Assembly: GCA_902775895.1 (NCBI GenBank)
Contig: CACYNO010000006.1
Span: 24,330-88,329, forward strand
Source of the DNA: an uncultured Lachnospiraceae bacterium
GTDB taxonomy: Bacteria > Bacillota > Clostridia > Lachnospirales > Lachnospiraceae
Direction of reading: 5' to 3'
Length of the DNA: 64,000 nt
The notes beneath the pieces were generated by a model. The model searched no databases and was not told where the DNA came from. It saw nothing but the letters and a program-made list of their open reading frames with translations. The position numbers and the translations under genes are program-made. Below, in pieces: positions 9,144-17,600 of this stretch. Every line of letters starts with the position of its first letter. Position 1 is the stretch's first letter.

Positions 9144-10109
9144 TTAATTCTCCCTGTCAAAAAACTTTTTTGCAGCTACTGTGGAATTAACTACCATATC
9201 CCGTACCGCCGGTTCCGTGTAGAACGCCATGTGTGGAAGCACGATCACATTGGGATAACCGTTCAAAATACTGAAATCTTTGTTTGTTAATATCCTGTCC
9301 TCATGATCAAAATAATACATACCCTTTTCATTCTCGATCACATCAAGCCCTGCAAAACCTATCTTTCCGCTCTCTATTGCATCAATCATGGCTTTCGTAT
9401 CGATCAGAAGGCCTCTCGCGGTATTTATGATCATCACACCGTCCTTCATCATGGAAAACTCTTTTTCTCCTATGATGTGGAAATTCTCCGGTGTTCCGGA
9501 GAGATGAAGGGATATGATATCACTCTCTGAAAGCAGTATGTCACGGTCAACGTACTCCGCATACCCGGAAGTTTCCTCATCCGGATGCCTGTCACATATG
9601 AGGATCCTGCAGCCGAAACCCGAAAGCTGCCTTGCCACGGTCTTCCCTATGTCTCCCCCACCATAAAGACCCACCGTACATTCTCTTAATTCCTTACCAA
9701 GCCTTCCGTAAAGACCGTAATCCCTGCCTATGGTGCGAAGCTGTATATATTTGAGCCTGCGGCACCCCATGAGCATTAGCATAATGGCATAATCTGCCAC
9801 CGCATTGGGACTGTAGCTTATACCCATAACGGGTATCCCGTATCTTGCCGCCGCATCTTTGTCTATATGGTCGGTGCCTACGGTACGGCTCATGATAAGC
9901 TTCACCCCTGCTTCTTTTAAAGCTTTTATCCTTTCCTCGTCTATGGGACAGGTTATGATGTTTATCACATCAAAGCCTTCTGCAAGACCGATGTTTTCAG
10001 GAGTGGGAACATCGGGTGTGGAATCGTATTCTATCCCCAGTTCACCGCAGATATTATCAAAAAAACGCCTTTCATCATATTCACGAAGGCTGTAAACGAA
10101 CATTTTCAT
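9144..10109 (-). CDS. D-2-hydroxyacid dehydrogenase, D-lactate dehydrogenase-like
   Basis: NAD-dependent enzyme expected to reduce pyruvate (or another 2-oxo acid) to the D-hydroxy acid. There are 321 residues. The catalytic domain halves flank a Rossmann fold with VGLYGGGDIGKTVARQL, in which the usual GxGxxG is GGGDIG. Catalytic elements are NTARGLLID (Arg), an ENEKG Glu region and LPHMAFYTEPA (His). SRTVGTDHIDKDAAARYGI is typical of the D-LDH/VanH branch. There is no VanA-type ligase nearby, so fermentation or wall precursor supply are both possible. ATG at 10109 follows AGAGG by eight bases. The ThyX-like gene starts one base after its stop codon. Confidence 0.88.
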   Translation of the reverse strand: MKMFVYSLREYDERRFFDNICGELGIEYDSTPDVPTPENIGLAEGFDVINIITCPIDEERIKALKEAGVKLIMSRTVGTDHIDKDAAARYGIPVMGISYSPNAVADYAIMLMLMGCRRLKYIQLRTIGRDYGLYGRLGKELRECTVGLYGGGDIGKTVARQLSGFGCRILICDRHPDEETSGYAEYVDRDILLSESDIISLHLSGTPENFHIIGEKEFSMMKDGVMIINTARGLLIDTKAMIDAIESGKIGFAGLDVIENEKGMYYFDHEDRILTNKDFSILNGYPNVIVLPHMAFYTEPAVRDMVVNSTVAAKKFFDREN

Positions 10110-10128
10110 CTCTTTAACCTCTCGGGGT

Positions 10129-10137
10129 ATTGTAACA
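10129..10137 (-). promoter_or_regulatory. Extended -10 promoter of the D-hydroxyacid dehydrogenase gene
   Basis: Minus-strand TGTTACAAT. The predicted start is only about 13 bases before the ATG, so the leader would be little more than the ribosome site. Confidence 0.4.
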
Positions 10138-10173
10138 TATTTTTATTAATTTGCATTTATCCCCTTCTTCTTT

Positions 10174-10182
10174 TGTGGTATA
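10174..10182 (+). promoter_or_regulatory. Extended -10 promoter of the acyltransferase gene
   Basis: TGGTATAAT, a perfect extended -10 in a T-rich stretch, lies 37 bases before the ATG at 10219. It is divergent to the dehydrogenase promoter. Confidence 0.55.
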
Positions 10183-10218
10183 ATAAACCAAATTTTTCGT
10201 ATACACAGAGCTAATAAC

Positions 10219-11355
10219 ATGAGCAACCCACTTGCCGTAAAACAGAATACAAGAAACATATCACTGGACATCATAAGATGTGTGGCGATACTTTTTGTCG
10301 TACTTAATCATTCGGTTGAGTCTTATTTTAATTTTTTAGACAAAGACACATTATTATCCACAGACTCATTACGGGATTCCGGAAGTCTTATTCTTTATAC
10401 TTTCGGACGTTTAGGCGTTCCGTTATTTTTATTTATTACCGGTTATCTTCTGCTTCACAGAGATTTTGATAAACCCGGTGCCATAAAGCATTTCTGGATC
10501 CATAACCTTTTATCCCTTATCGTGACCTGGGAAATATGGCTCATTCTTTATAATTATTTCCTGGCATACATGAATGATACGGTTTTTGATGTAAATATGT
10601 GGGTACGTCAGATGCTCTTTGTTGATGAGATAAAAATTACCCACAACTGGTATATAACCATGATAATAGCGGTTTATTTCTTTTTACCGTTTATAGCAAA
10701 GGGTATAAAAAATGTGGCAAAGCCGTATCTTTACATAATGCTCGGAGTTTGTCTGGCAACTTTATTTGTTGTACCTAGTATTAATATTTTCTTTTCGACC
10801 TTTGAAATTGATACATTAAACCTGCGGGCAACTCCCGTGTTCATTGCCACATTTCCTGTTACTTTTATACTCGCCGGACACCTGTTTTATTTGAACAAAG
10901 ATAAAAAATATATTCCCATCGGATTAAGAATACTGATCGACACCGTGGTCTTTGCCGTATCCTTCGCACTAACCGTATACTTTCAGGTTTATTTTCATAA
11001 AAACGGGAACGCTTATATGCTTTGGTATACATTTTTTGCTCTGTTTCCGGCATCGTGGTGTGCCTTTGACCTGCTTCATATGATCCCGTTCAAAAAGAAC
11101 ATATGGTTAATAAAACGTATCAGCATATGTTCTTTCGGAATATATCTTACCCACAGACCGATACAGATGTACCTGGAGCAAAAAGTATCATTCTTTTATC
11201 AGACAAACGTGATCCCTTTCAATTATGAAAAAATGTGGATCTTGTTTGCGGCGTCTTTTGCATTAAGTTACGGTCTTTCCGAAGGATTGGCAGCTATCCC
11301 CATAGTCGGAGAACTTCTGGTCCGAGTCAGAAAAAAGAAAATACATTTGTTTTAA
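10219..11355 (+). CDS. Acyltransferase 3 family membrane protein (OafA/YiaH-like)
   Basis: A 378-residue polytopic protein with about ten hydrophobic spans. The start ISLDIIRCVAILFVVLNHSV carries the R-x10-H pattern of acyltransferase 3 proteins, which O-acetylate or O-acylate surface sugars using acyl-CoA. FGRLGVPLFLFITGYLL and a late GIYLTHRPIQMYL also fit the family. The target could be peptidoglycan, a teichoic acid or an exopolysaccharide. The next gene, 20 bases downstream, encodes a secreted wall-binding peptidase, so a cell-surface role is likely. Codon use is more A/T-rich than in neighbouring operons, which may mean later acquisition. The ribosome site (AGAGC) is weak. Confidence 0.87.
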   Translation: MSNPLAVKQNTRNISLDIIRCVAILFVVLNHSVESYFNFLDKDTLLSTDSLRDSGSLILYTFGRLGVPLFLFITGYLLLHRDFDKPGAIKHFWIHNLLSLIVTWEIWLILYNYFLAYMNDTVFDVNMWVRQMLFVDEIKITHNWYITMIIAVYFFLPFIAKGIKNVAKPYLYIMLGVCLATLFVVPSINIFFSTFEIDTLNLRATPVFIATFPVTFILAGHLFYLNKDKKYIPIGLRILIDTVVFAVSFALTVYFQVYFHKNGNAYMLWYTFFALFPASWCAFDLLHMIPFKKNIWLIKRISICSFGIYLTHRPIQMYLEQKVSFFYQTNVIPFNYEKMWILFAASFALSYGLSEGLAAIPIVGELLVRVRKKKIHLF

Positions 11356-11375
11356 GTTTTAAGGAGTTGGTATTA

Positions 11376-12980
11376 ATGAAATTAAGAAAGTTGATTGTTC
11401 CCCTGTCAATACTGTCGATCTCGATCCCAACCTGTGGGGTCACATGCCTGCCTGTTGCGGCCGAGACAAAGCAGACAGACTCTGCTAAAACTGCTGTTGA
11501 AAAAGCAGGTGATACCAAAACTGACAGTTCCGGGGCAAAAAAGACAGCTACAGACAATAAAACCGATAATGGATTTACCGGAGAAAAAAAAGAAAACGGC
11601 GTTGTCTGTTACTACGAAAACGGTAAAAAGTTCACCGGCGAGAGAACGATCGACAAAGTGGTATATTACTACAAAAACGGACTCAAATACACCGGTGATC
11701 TTAAAGTTGACGGCGTAGTATACTATTATAAAGACGGACTGAGATATACCGGAGACAAAACCATCAACAAAGTAAAATACTACTTTACAGACGGTTTAAA
11801 AACCGACATTTACATTAAAGTCGAAGGCGTGGATGTCCACGTTCCCATAAAGGGAAATAAATGGGTAAACGTTAATGGGGCCTGGCATTTTGTAAAAAAT
11901 ACTGAAGTGATCAAGGGCTGGTACCGTCTCACAAAAAATGACGGAGAAAAAACAGAGCACTGGTCTTACTTTGATAAAAAAACCGGCAGGATTTACACTA
12001 ACTGGCGTAAGATGGGCAGGACAGAAGGAGAAAAGACAGAGCACTGGTCATATTTCGGTGCAAACGGTTGGTTGCGCACCGGATGGGTTCAGTTGGGAAA
12101 AGGAACCTCAGACCCCGACGGAAATGTTGCAAAACATTGGAGCTATTTCGGAGGAAACGGATGGCTGCGTACCGGATGGGTACAGTTAGGAAAAGGAACC
12201 GGTGAACCCGACGGTAATTCAGCAAAACATTGGAGTTATTTCGGACCCAACGGGTGGCTTCGTACGGGTTGGCAGAGAATGGGAACCGCAAGCAACCCTG
12301 ACGGAAAAAATAAAGCACACTGGTCTTACTTCGGTGGCAACGGATGGCTTGCCACAAGCACTGCAAAAGCTAACGGGATGACACTTTATTTCACATCCAC
12401 AGGCTGGTTAAATAAATATGAAACCCTTACCCCTCATTACAGCCAGTATAAGTATGGCTTCTATACGGGCTGTGGCGGGACTAATCTGCTTATGGCACTC
12501 CAATATAAAGGGCATCTGAAAGACTGGAACCTTACAAAATTCATGGGAACCATGCCATATACAAAAGACGGTAATCCCAATAACGGTTTCGTGGGCAGTC
12601 CGAAGACTTTTCTTGTATCCGATAAAAACCGTTGTATTTACCCCAAAGCTCTTGCAAAATGGGGTTCAAGATACGGAAAGGTAGAGGATATTTCGGGAAA
12701 AGATCTGAATGCTGTTGCTGACGAAGTAAGAAACGGAAACCCCGTACTTATACTGGCCACTTATAACCTTAAGGCATTCCCTGTTAATAAATATTCCTGG
12801 GGACTTTTCCGGCCATTAAATCACCATTTCTTTTTGCTTGTAGGTTATGATTATAATACAGATAAATATAAAGTTATGGATCCATTGCTTACTTCCGGAA
12901 ACGGAAGCAAATGGGTAAACGGCTCACAGCTGCGTTATGTATATAACCAGATCAAAGGAGCGGTTGTTGTACGCGGATAG
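11376..12980 (+). CDS. Secreted C39-type cysteine peptidase with cell-wall-binding repeats
   Basis: A 534-residue exported protein. ATG at 11376 follows AAGGAG and opens a signal peptide (KLRKLIVPLSILSISIPTCG). Next are an Ala/Lys/Thr linker and four copies of a roughly 20-residue unit of the form TGxxxxxxVxYYYKNGLKY (about 70-150). About five glucan/choline-binding-like repeats with HWSYFGxNGWLRTGW follow (about 200-345). The C-terminal domain (about 355-534) has GCGGTNLLMAL with the candidate catalytic Cys, PLNHHFFLLVGYD (His) and MDPL (Asp), as in C39-like YvpB peptidases. It may cleave surface peptides. It probably shares a transcript with the acyltransferase. Confidence 0.85.
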   Translation: MKLRKLIVPLSILSISIPTCGVTCLPVAAETKQTDSAKTAVEKAGDTKTDSSGAKKTATDNKTDNGFTGEKKENGVVCYYENGKKFTGERTIDKVVYYYKNGLKYTGDLKVDGVVYYYKDGLRYTGDKTINKVKYYFTDGLKTDIYIKVEGVDVHVPIKGNKWVNVNGAWHFVKNTEVIKGWYRLTKNDGEKTEHWSYFDKKTGRIYTNWRKMGRTEGEKTEHWSYFGANGWLRTGWVQLGKGTSDPDGNVAKHWSYFGGNGWLRTGWVQLGKGTGEPDGNSAKHWSYFGPNGWLRTGWQRMGTASNPDGKNKAHWSYFGGNGWLATSTAKANGMTLYFTSTGWLNKYETLTPHYSQYKYGFYTGCGGTNLLMALQYKGHLKDWNLTKFMGTMPYTKDGNPNNGFVGSPKTFLVSDKNRCIYPKALAKWGSRYGKVEDISGKDLNAVADEVRNGNPVLILATYNLKAFPVNKYSWGLFRPLNHHFFLLVGYDYNTDKYKVMDPLLTSGNGSKWVNGSQLRYVYNQIKGAVVVRG

Positions 12981-12995
12981 TAATACGTATATGTT

Positions 12996-14123
12996 TTAAA
13001 CATAATCAGCCAACACGAAATTGCTCACATCAATCCCCCGGTCGGTAAGCGCAAAACCATCGGGGGTCTTTTTTAATGTTTTCTCGCGCATCTGTTTATT
13101 AATAACTTCACCGAATACATCCTCAATATCTGCCCGGAACAATTTCCTGAAGTCAGACACCCTGATCCCGTCAGTCTTACGAAGCCCCAAAAACATAAAT
13201 TCCCCCATCAACTCACGCTGATCCGGGGTGTGTATATCTTCCCGCAGCTTTTTTACATCCTCTGCCGACATATATTTTCCTATGTCCTTCGTATTTGAGA
13301 AACGCTTTCCTTTTAAGAAAGAAGCTGCACCGATCCCGAATCCCCGGTAATCCTTTAACTCCCAGTATTTCAGGTTATGCCGGCATTCATAACCCTTTTT
13401 TGCGAAGTTTGATATCTCATACCTGTGAAAACCTTTATCTTCCAGTGCTTTTACGGTTCCATGATATATTTTCCTCTCTTCATCCTCATTCGGCAGAGGA
13501 TCAAAATTTTCTATGTTTTTTTCAAGGGGTGTTCCTTCTTCCAGTATCAGACTGTACACGGATATATGCTCGGGATCAAATTTCGTCACTTTATCCAGGG
13601 TTTCACTGAAAATTTTAAAGTCCTGTCCCGGCAATCCCATCATAAGATCAATATTTATATTCTCAAATCCTGCTTCTCTGGCCGCACTGAAACACTCCGT
13701 AAAATCCTTAAAGTCATGTATCCTTCCAAGCACTTTCAATTCGTCTTCCCGTGCTGACTGAAGTCCTATGCTTATCCTGTTAAATCCGGCTTTTTTGTAA
13801 GCCGTAAGTTTTTCTTTATCTGCTGTTTTCGGGTTGCATTCCGTGGTAATTTCCGCATCCGGGGTGACCTTGAATTTCTCCCTTATCTTCTCCATTATTT
13901 TAAGTGTAAGTTCCGTGGGAAGCACCGTGGGCGTTCCCCCGCCGAAAAATACGGTATCCACGCTCTGTCCCTCACACTCGCACTCATCTGTCTCCCTGAT
14001 CAGAGCATCTGCATACTTTTCCTTTTCCCTGTCATCTGCGCTAAAAGAAAGGAAGTCGCAATAACGGCACTTCCTTTCACAAAACGGTATATGTATGTAT
14101 ATTCCTAAACTATTATCTGTCAA
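12996..14123 (-). CDS. hemW: HemW-type radical SAM protein (formerly HemN-like)
   Basis: Radical SAM protein of the HemW branch, now seen as a haem chaperone and not a coproporphyrinogen oxidase. The 375 residues contain the cluster motif Cys15-x3-Cys19-x2-Cys22 in PFCERKCRYCDF, then FFGGGTPTVLP, ISIGLQSAREDELKVLGR and a C-terminal HemN-type domain with LGLRKTDGIRV. Translation starts at a TTG (14123) with GGAG six bases upstream. This start overlaps the zinc-ribbon gene by 11 bases. No haem biosynthesis genes lie in the window, but a tetrapyrrole-handling operon lies 10 kb away. Confidence 0.93.
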   Translation of the reverse strand: MTDNSLGIYIHIPFCERKCRYCDFLSFSADDREKEKYADALIRETDECECEGQSVDTVFFGGGTPTVLPTELTLKIMEKIREKFKVTPDAEITTECNPKTADKEKLTAYKKAGFNRISIGLQSAREDELKVLGRIHDFKDFTECFSAAREAGFENINIDLMMGLPGQDFKIFSETLDKVTKFDPEHISVYSLILEEGTPLEKNIENFDPLPNEDEERKIYHGTVKALEDKGFHRYEISNFAKKGYECRHNLKYWELKDYRGFGIGAASFLKGKRFSNTKDIGKYMSAEDVKKLREDIHTPDQRELMGEFMFLGLRKTDGIRVSDFRKLFRADIEDVFGEVINKQMREKTLKKTPDGFALTDRGIDVSNFVLADYV

Positions 14124-14601
14124 ATCTTACTCCGCAGGCAGGGCAGGCATCCACGTTCCCTTTTATGATAGCGCCACACTCCGGGCAGGTCATTACCTCT
14201 GCATCTTCATCGTCACACCTGGCTGCTTTCTCCGCCTCTTTTGAAGCTTCCTCGAAATCAGCACCGCACTCCGAGCAGAAATGATCCTCCGCAAGAAGCT
14301 CTTTACCGCAGACCGGACACTTCTTCACGCCCTTAACCCTGTCTATATCTTCCCTGTACTTTTCGATATTATCAAGACAGTCATCTATCTGTCTGATATA
14401 AACCTGAAATTCTTCCGGAGCCTCATCCCTGAAAGACTCCACGAACATCTCTCCTAATTTCCTGTGACATTCATCTATCTTTTTTTTCTCTTCCTTGATC
14501 CGGCCGTTGATCCTTGCGATCTCCGTGTGCTTCTTGGTCTTTTCAACGGCATTTCCCCCCGCCTTTGATAACTTCTTTCCCAGATCGTCAAAAATGGACA
14601 T
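14113..14601 (-). CDS. Coiled-coil protein with two zinc ribbons
   Basis: A 162-residue cytoplasmic protein. The N-terminal half (about 1-95) is a charged helical coiled coil beginning MSIFDDLGKKLSKAGG. It is followed by a four-Cys ribbon (CPVCGKEL, CSECGADF, about 99-119) and a second one near the end (CPECGAII, CPACGVRF, about 142-160). This layout is common in Firmicutes small zinc-ribbon proteins of unknown function. The first part resembles YlxR- or PspA-like helices only superficially. AAGGGG precedes the ATG. It is the upstream partner of hemW, with overlapping reading frames. Confidence 0.85.
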   Translation of the reverse strand: MSIFDDLGKKLSKAGGNAVEKTKKHTEIARINGRIKEEKKKIDECHRKLGEMFVESFRDEAPEEFQVYIRQIDDCLDNIEKYREDIDRVKGVKKCPVCGKELLAEDHFCSECGADFEEASKEAEKAARCDDEDAEVMTCPECGAIIKGNVDACPACGVRFDR

Positions 14602-14635
14602 ATCATCAACCCCTTTGCAATGTTCTATACAAATT

Positions 14636-14644
14636 ATTATATCA
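14636..14644 (-). promoter_or_regulatory. Extended -10 promoter of the zinc-ribbon/hemW operon
   Basis: Minus-strand TGATATAAT, 35 bases before the zinc-ribbon ATG. It is divergent to the promoter of the Cys-rich gene at 14770. Confidence 0.55.
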
Positions 14645-14769
14645 CTTAATCGGGTCGATTATATTATTTTTCCTTAAAATATTTTCTCACTTTCCCCATT
14701 GTGTGAATTGAATATTTTTAAGTCGTGTTATATTGTGTTATCGAAAAAATGAAAAGAGGGGTGATGATA

Positions 14770-14985
14770 ATGGAGGAGAAGGCAGCTGCCGCATCCGGCG
14801 GATGCACTCACAACTGCAGCACATGTGCGCCTGATGCGTGCGGACCCGACTGCAGCACGAGCAAGAAACCGGGGCTTAGCTTTTTCGGAACATTGGGGGC
14901 AATATCCGATCACACGGACAATCTGAATGACGAAGAACTCATGAAGATGCTCCAGGATGCCGTTGATGAGTGGGAGGAAAGCTGA
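14770..14985 (+). CDS. Small Cys-rich protein resembling a detached Mrp/NBP35 N-terminal motif
   Basis: A 71-residue protein. I place the start at the ATG at 14770, eight bases after GAGGGG. The first half is CTHNCSTCAPDACGPDC, six Cys in 17 residues. This looks like the short Fe-S-binding leader of Firmicutes Mrp/ApbC-type ATPases, but no ATPase domain follows. The second half is an acidic helix, NDEELMKMLQDAVDEWEES. It may bind a metal or an Fe-S cluster, but that is inference. It is a single-gene unit between a divergent promoter and a strong bidirectional terminator. TTGAAT (14708) and TATATT/TATTGT (14729-14736) may be its promoter. Confidence 0.75.
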   Translation: MEEKAAAASGGCTHNCSTCAPDACGPDCSTSKKPGLSFFGTLGAISDHTDNLNDEELMKMLQDAVDEWEES

Positions 14986-14990
14986 TCATA

Positions 14991-15023
14991 AAAAAGACAG
15001 AGGAATACGTCCTCTGTCTTTTT
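14991..15023. terminator. Bidirectional intrinsic terminator
   Basis: Perfect stem AAAAAGACAGAGGA / TCCTCTGTCTTTTT with a five-base loop, A-tract on one side and T-tract on the other. It lies between the convergent ends of the Cys-rich gene and the YcxB-like gene. Confidence 0.9.
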
Positions 15024-15026
15024 TGT

Positions 15027-15677
15027 TTATTGCTCAAGTTCCTTCATTTTGTCAAATATGAACACTCTGAATTCCTCAAGGGTTCCCTTTGTGAACCCTT
15101 TCTTATAAACATTCATGGTCTGTCTCTTGTCCATCTTAAGTACGACGAAGTTCTCAGACTCATGGATGCTGGTAATCCTGCTGTAGGGCAGTGACTCCTG
15201 GTGAGTTGTTCCCACGCTTATATCATGCATGGTCATGTAATCCTCACTGAAGGTGATGAACACGTCCATGTTCTTACCGTATTGCTTCCGGTAGCTGCTG
15301 GTCACACTCTTTGAAAGTATGATGGGTTCGATGAACCTGAAACCAAGGACTATACCCAAAAGTATAAGGGAAAGTATAAGAAGGGTTATAAGTCCGTGAT
15401 TTCCCAGGGCGATAAAGATAATATTCATTATGATATTCGCCGTCAGAAGGACGTATATGATAATGGAATTCACCTTTCTCCTCTTATCCCACTTGAGCAT
15501 CCCCTTATAAAGCTCTTTCAGGAGACCTTCCGTATATTCAAATCTGTTCTCAAAGATCGAGTCATCATCTGACTCAAAATCTTCTTCCGTCATGGTGTCG
15601 GTCTCGTATTCCGCCTCTTCTGTGACTGCTTCCGTAACCGTCTCTTCCACGTCGGTCCTGATCTCATCTTCACTCAT
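15027..15677 (-). CDS. YcxB-like two-span membrane protein
   Basis: A 216-residue protein with an acidic N-terminus (about 1-50), two spans at about 70-90 and 94-114, and a C-terminal domain typical of the YcxB group. That domain contains DVFITFSEDYMTMHD, LPYSRITSIHESENFVVL and KKGFTKGTLEEFRVFI. The family's function is unknown. Its C-terminal domain resembles a PH-like or bPH fold, presumably in the cytosol. The ribosome site is weak. It follows the 142-residue gene at 15699 and ends at a bidirectional terminator. Confidence 0.8.
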   Translation of the reverse strand: MSEDEIRTDVEETVTEAVTEEAEYETDTMTEEDFESDDDSIFENRFEYTEGLLKELYKGMLKWDKRRKVNSIIIYVLLTANIIMNIIFIALGNHGLITLLILSLILLGIVLGFRFIEPIILSKSVTSSYRKQYGKNMDVFITFSEDYMTMHDISVGTTHQESLPYSRITSIHESENFVVLKMDKRQTMNVYKKGFTKGTLEEFRVFIFDKMKELEQ

Positions 15678-15698
15678 AAAATCATACCTGCTAAAAAC

Positions 15699-16127
15699 TT
15701 ATCTGTTTGCTTCCTGTCTCTTCTTATAATTGTCGAAGTACTCCTGTGTAGCATAGTAAATGTTATCGCATGCTCCAAGGTAATATACAACTTCTACACT
15801 CTCGATGTTAAGAGGTGATGCCGGGTCTGTCAGCTGTCTCTCTGACTCCTGCATCATACCCTTCTCGATCTCGTCAAGCTGTGCTCTTGCATCTGCCTTG
15901 TCAGCGTCTGAAGAGTTCTTGTCGTTTAAGATATCGTGAAGAAGAAGTCCTTTTCTTCCGATCTTTCTGTTGGTAACGCATCTGTAGTTGTCAGAAGCGG
16001 TGATAACTATCTCGGAAAGGTCTTTTCCCGTAGCTTTGATAGTCTCTCTTACTGCCTCGTCAAAGCTTGCGTATTTTACAAGGTCTCCATCTGCTGTTCT
16101 GCATACAATTATTTCCTGATCTGCCAT
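15699..16127 (-). CDS. Cytoplasmic protein of unknown function
   Basis: A 142-residue soluble protein that I do not recognise. It starts MADQEIIVCRTADGDLVKY and continues with FDEAVRETIKATGKD, TNRKIGRKGLLLHDILND and a C-terminal YYLGACDNIYYATQEYFDNY. Composition is mixed charged, without membrane segments or metal motifs. GAAGGAG lies nine bases before the ATG at 16127, which I prefer to an upstream GTG at 16145 that contains this ribosome site. It probably shares a transcript with the YcxB-like gene 21 bases downstream. Confidence 0.75.
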   Translation of the reverse strand: MADQEIIVCRTADGDLVKYASFDEAVRETIKATGKDLSEIVITASDNYRCVTNRKIGRKGLLLHDILNDKNSSDADKADARAQLDEIEKGMMQESERQLTDPASPLNIESVEVVYYLGACDNIYYATQEYFDNYKKRQEANR

Positions 16128-16191
16128 TTCTTTTTTCTCCTTCACGTTTAAAAATTAACCTTTGGTATTATAACAATTCTGTTCTTTACTT

Positions 16192-17289
16192 TCAATTATT
16201 ATTTAACTTAAGATCACCGTCTTTTACCCATCCGACTTTTCTGAATATCATGTTGATAAGAGGGCATATCACGGCAGGTATACCTATACTTATAAGCCAT
16301 ACCCCTATGTGGTCAAATGCCGTGATCCGCTCCATGGTCCCGGCTGCTATGTCATTTGCCCATCCGGTGTAGACACCGATCTGTCCCACGAGACCGCAGG
16401 TCCCCATTCCCGAAGAAACAGCGGGACCGTCCATCCTTAAATGGAACAGACATGTGGCCAGGGGACCGGTTATGGCAGAGGTTATTATGGGTGCAAGCCA
16501 TATCCTGGGATTTCTTACTATATTTCCCATCTGCAGCATGGAGGTACCTATACCCTGGGAGATAAGACCTCCCCATTTATTTTCCTTAAATGACATCACC
16601 GCAAAGCCAATCATCTGGGCGCAGCACCCTGCAAGCGCCGCTCCGCCCGCAAGTCCCGTCAGGGAAAATGCCGCACATATAGCCGCAGACGATATTGGCA
16701 AGGTAAGGGCTATGCCCACAAGTACCGAAACTATGATACCCATAAAGAAAGGCTGCAGCTCCGTTGCCCACATGATAAACTCTCCCACCTTAAGCGCTCC
16801 GGCACCTATAGGAGGCGCTATCAGCCAGGCAAGTCCCACTCCCACACCTATTGTCACTATGGGAGTGACTATGATATCCACTTTCGTGGCCTTCGATACC
16901 ATCTTTCCTGCCTCCGCAGCAACTATGGCTATGACCAGCACCGCCAGAGGACCTCCCGCTCCGCCCAAGGTGTTCGCAGCAAATCCCGTAGTTATCAGGG
17001 AGAACAGGACTAATGGCGGAGATTTCAGGGCATAACCAATAGCTACCGCCATGGCAGGTCCGCTCATGGCAGACGCCAGTCCTCCAACCGTGTATTCAGT
17101 TCCCGCAAACGTGGCAATGGGGTTTTCCAGAAAAGGTACATGGAAAAATGTACCTATGGTATTTAGTATCGTACCTATAAGAAGTGAAGCAAAAAGCCCC
17201 TGTGCCATGGCTCCAAGGGCGTCAACTCCGTATCTTTTAAGTGAGATCTCTACATCTTTTTTCTTTAAATATTCTTTGAATCCGCTCAT
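16192..17289 (-). CDS. PfoR-type PTS EIIC-like membrane protein (PTS_EIIC_2 family)
   Basis: A 365-residue protein with eight to ten spans and many Gly/Ala-rich helices. Its sequence (LLIGTILNTIGTFFHVPFLE, TGFAANTLGGAGGPLAVLV, FHLRMDGPAVSSGMGTCGLVGQIG) fits the EIIC-like family that includes Clostridium PfoR. These lack attached EIIA/EIIB domains. No sugar-PTS partners are present, so the substrate is unknown and transport may not be sugar-phosphorylating. The start codon shares one base with the stop of the upstream DUF1858 gene, indicating tight coupling of these two unlike proteins. Confidence 0.82.
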   Translation of the reverse strand: MSGFKEYLKKKDVEISLKRYGVDALGAMAQGLFASLLIGTILNTIGTFFHVPFLENPIATFAGTEYTVGGLASAMSGPAMAVAIGYALKSPPLVLFSLITTGFAANTLGGAGGPLAVLVIAIVAAEAGKMVSKATKVDIIVTPIVTIGVGVGLAWLIAPPIGAGALKVGEFIMWATELQPFFMGIIVSVLVGIALTLPISSAAICAAFSLTGLAGGAALAGCCAQMIGFAVMSFKENKWGGLISQGIGTSMLQMGNIVRNPRIWLAPIITSAITGPLATCLFHLRMDGPAVSSGMGTCGLVGQIGVYTGWANDIAAGTMERITAFDHIGVWLISIGIPAVICPLINMIFRKVGWVKDGDLKLNNN

Positions 17290-17498
17290 TATTTGTCCTG
17301 ATACTCGAGATAGTTATTAATGTCTTCCAAGAGATCGTCGCAATCCACACCGTGAACTGCAGCCGCCTGCTCTATGGTCTCATTTGCGCTGAAGTGACAT
17401 CCGAAGCAGTGCATCCCTATGGCACTGAAAAGGTTCACAAGACCCGGATCAGTTGCAAGGGCTTCGCCAATAGTTGTATCTTTTGTAATCTTTGTCAT
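17289..17498 (-). CDS. DUF1858 small protein with CxxC
   Basis: A 69-residue protein starting KITKDTTIGEALATDPGLV, with HCFGCHFSANETIEQAA in the middle. The DUF1858 fold with this CxxC is described as a redox-type disulfide domain and often accompanies hybrid-cluster or sulfur-carrier proteins. The motif Cys pair is at about residues 31 and 34. GGGAGG precedes the ATG. It leads a two-gene unit with the PfoR-type EIIC. Its promoter is TTGACT (17565-17570), 17 bases, TAACAT (17542-17547). Confidence 0.85.
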   Translation of the reverse strand: MTKITKDTTIGEALATDPGLVNLFSAIGMHCFGCHFSANETIEQAAAVHGVDCDDLLEDINNYLEYQDK

Positions 17499-17541
17499 AA
17501 TCCATTACCTCCCGCATGACTGATAAATTTATATTTTTATA

Positions 17542-17570
17542 ATGTTAAGTTGCGACCCCGAAAAAGTCAA
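17542..17570 (-). promoter_or_regulatory. Sigma-A promoter of the DUF1858-EIIC operon
   Basis: Minus-strand TTGACT (17565-17570) and TAACAT (17542-17547) at an exact 17-base spacing, about 44 bases before the ATG. Confidence 0.65.
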
Positions 17571-17600
17571 TATATAAGTGTACATAAATTGTATTTTTCT

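Noticed and set aside
3860-10109. VanY-like peptidase and VanH-like D-lactate dehydrogenase, hinting at vancomycin resistance
   Set aside because: They are in different operons, and no VanA-type ligase, VanX, VanR or VanS genes are present. Both are common housekeeping genes.
11235-11375. Extended N-terminus of the C39 peptidase overlapping the acyltransferase
   Set aside because: The ATG at 11376 has AAGGAG and opens a clear signal peptide; the upstream extension is acyltransferase sequence in another frame.
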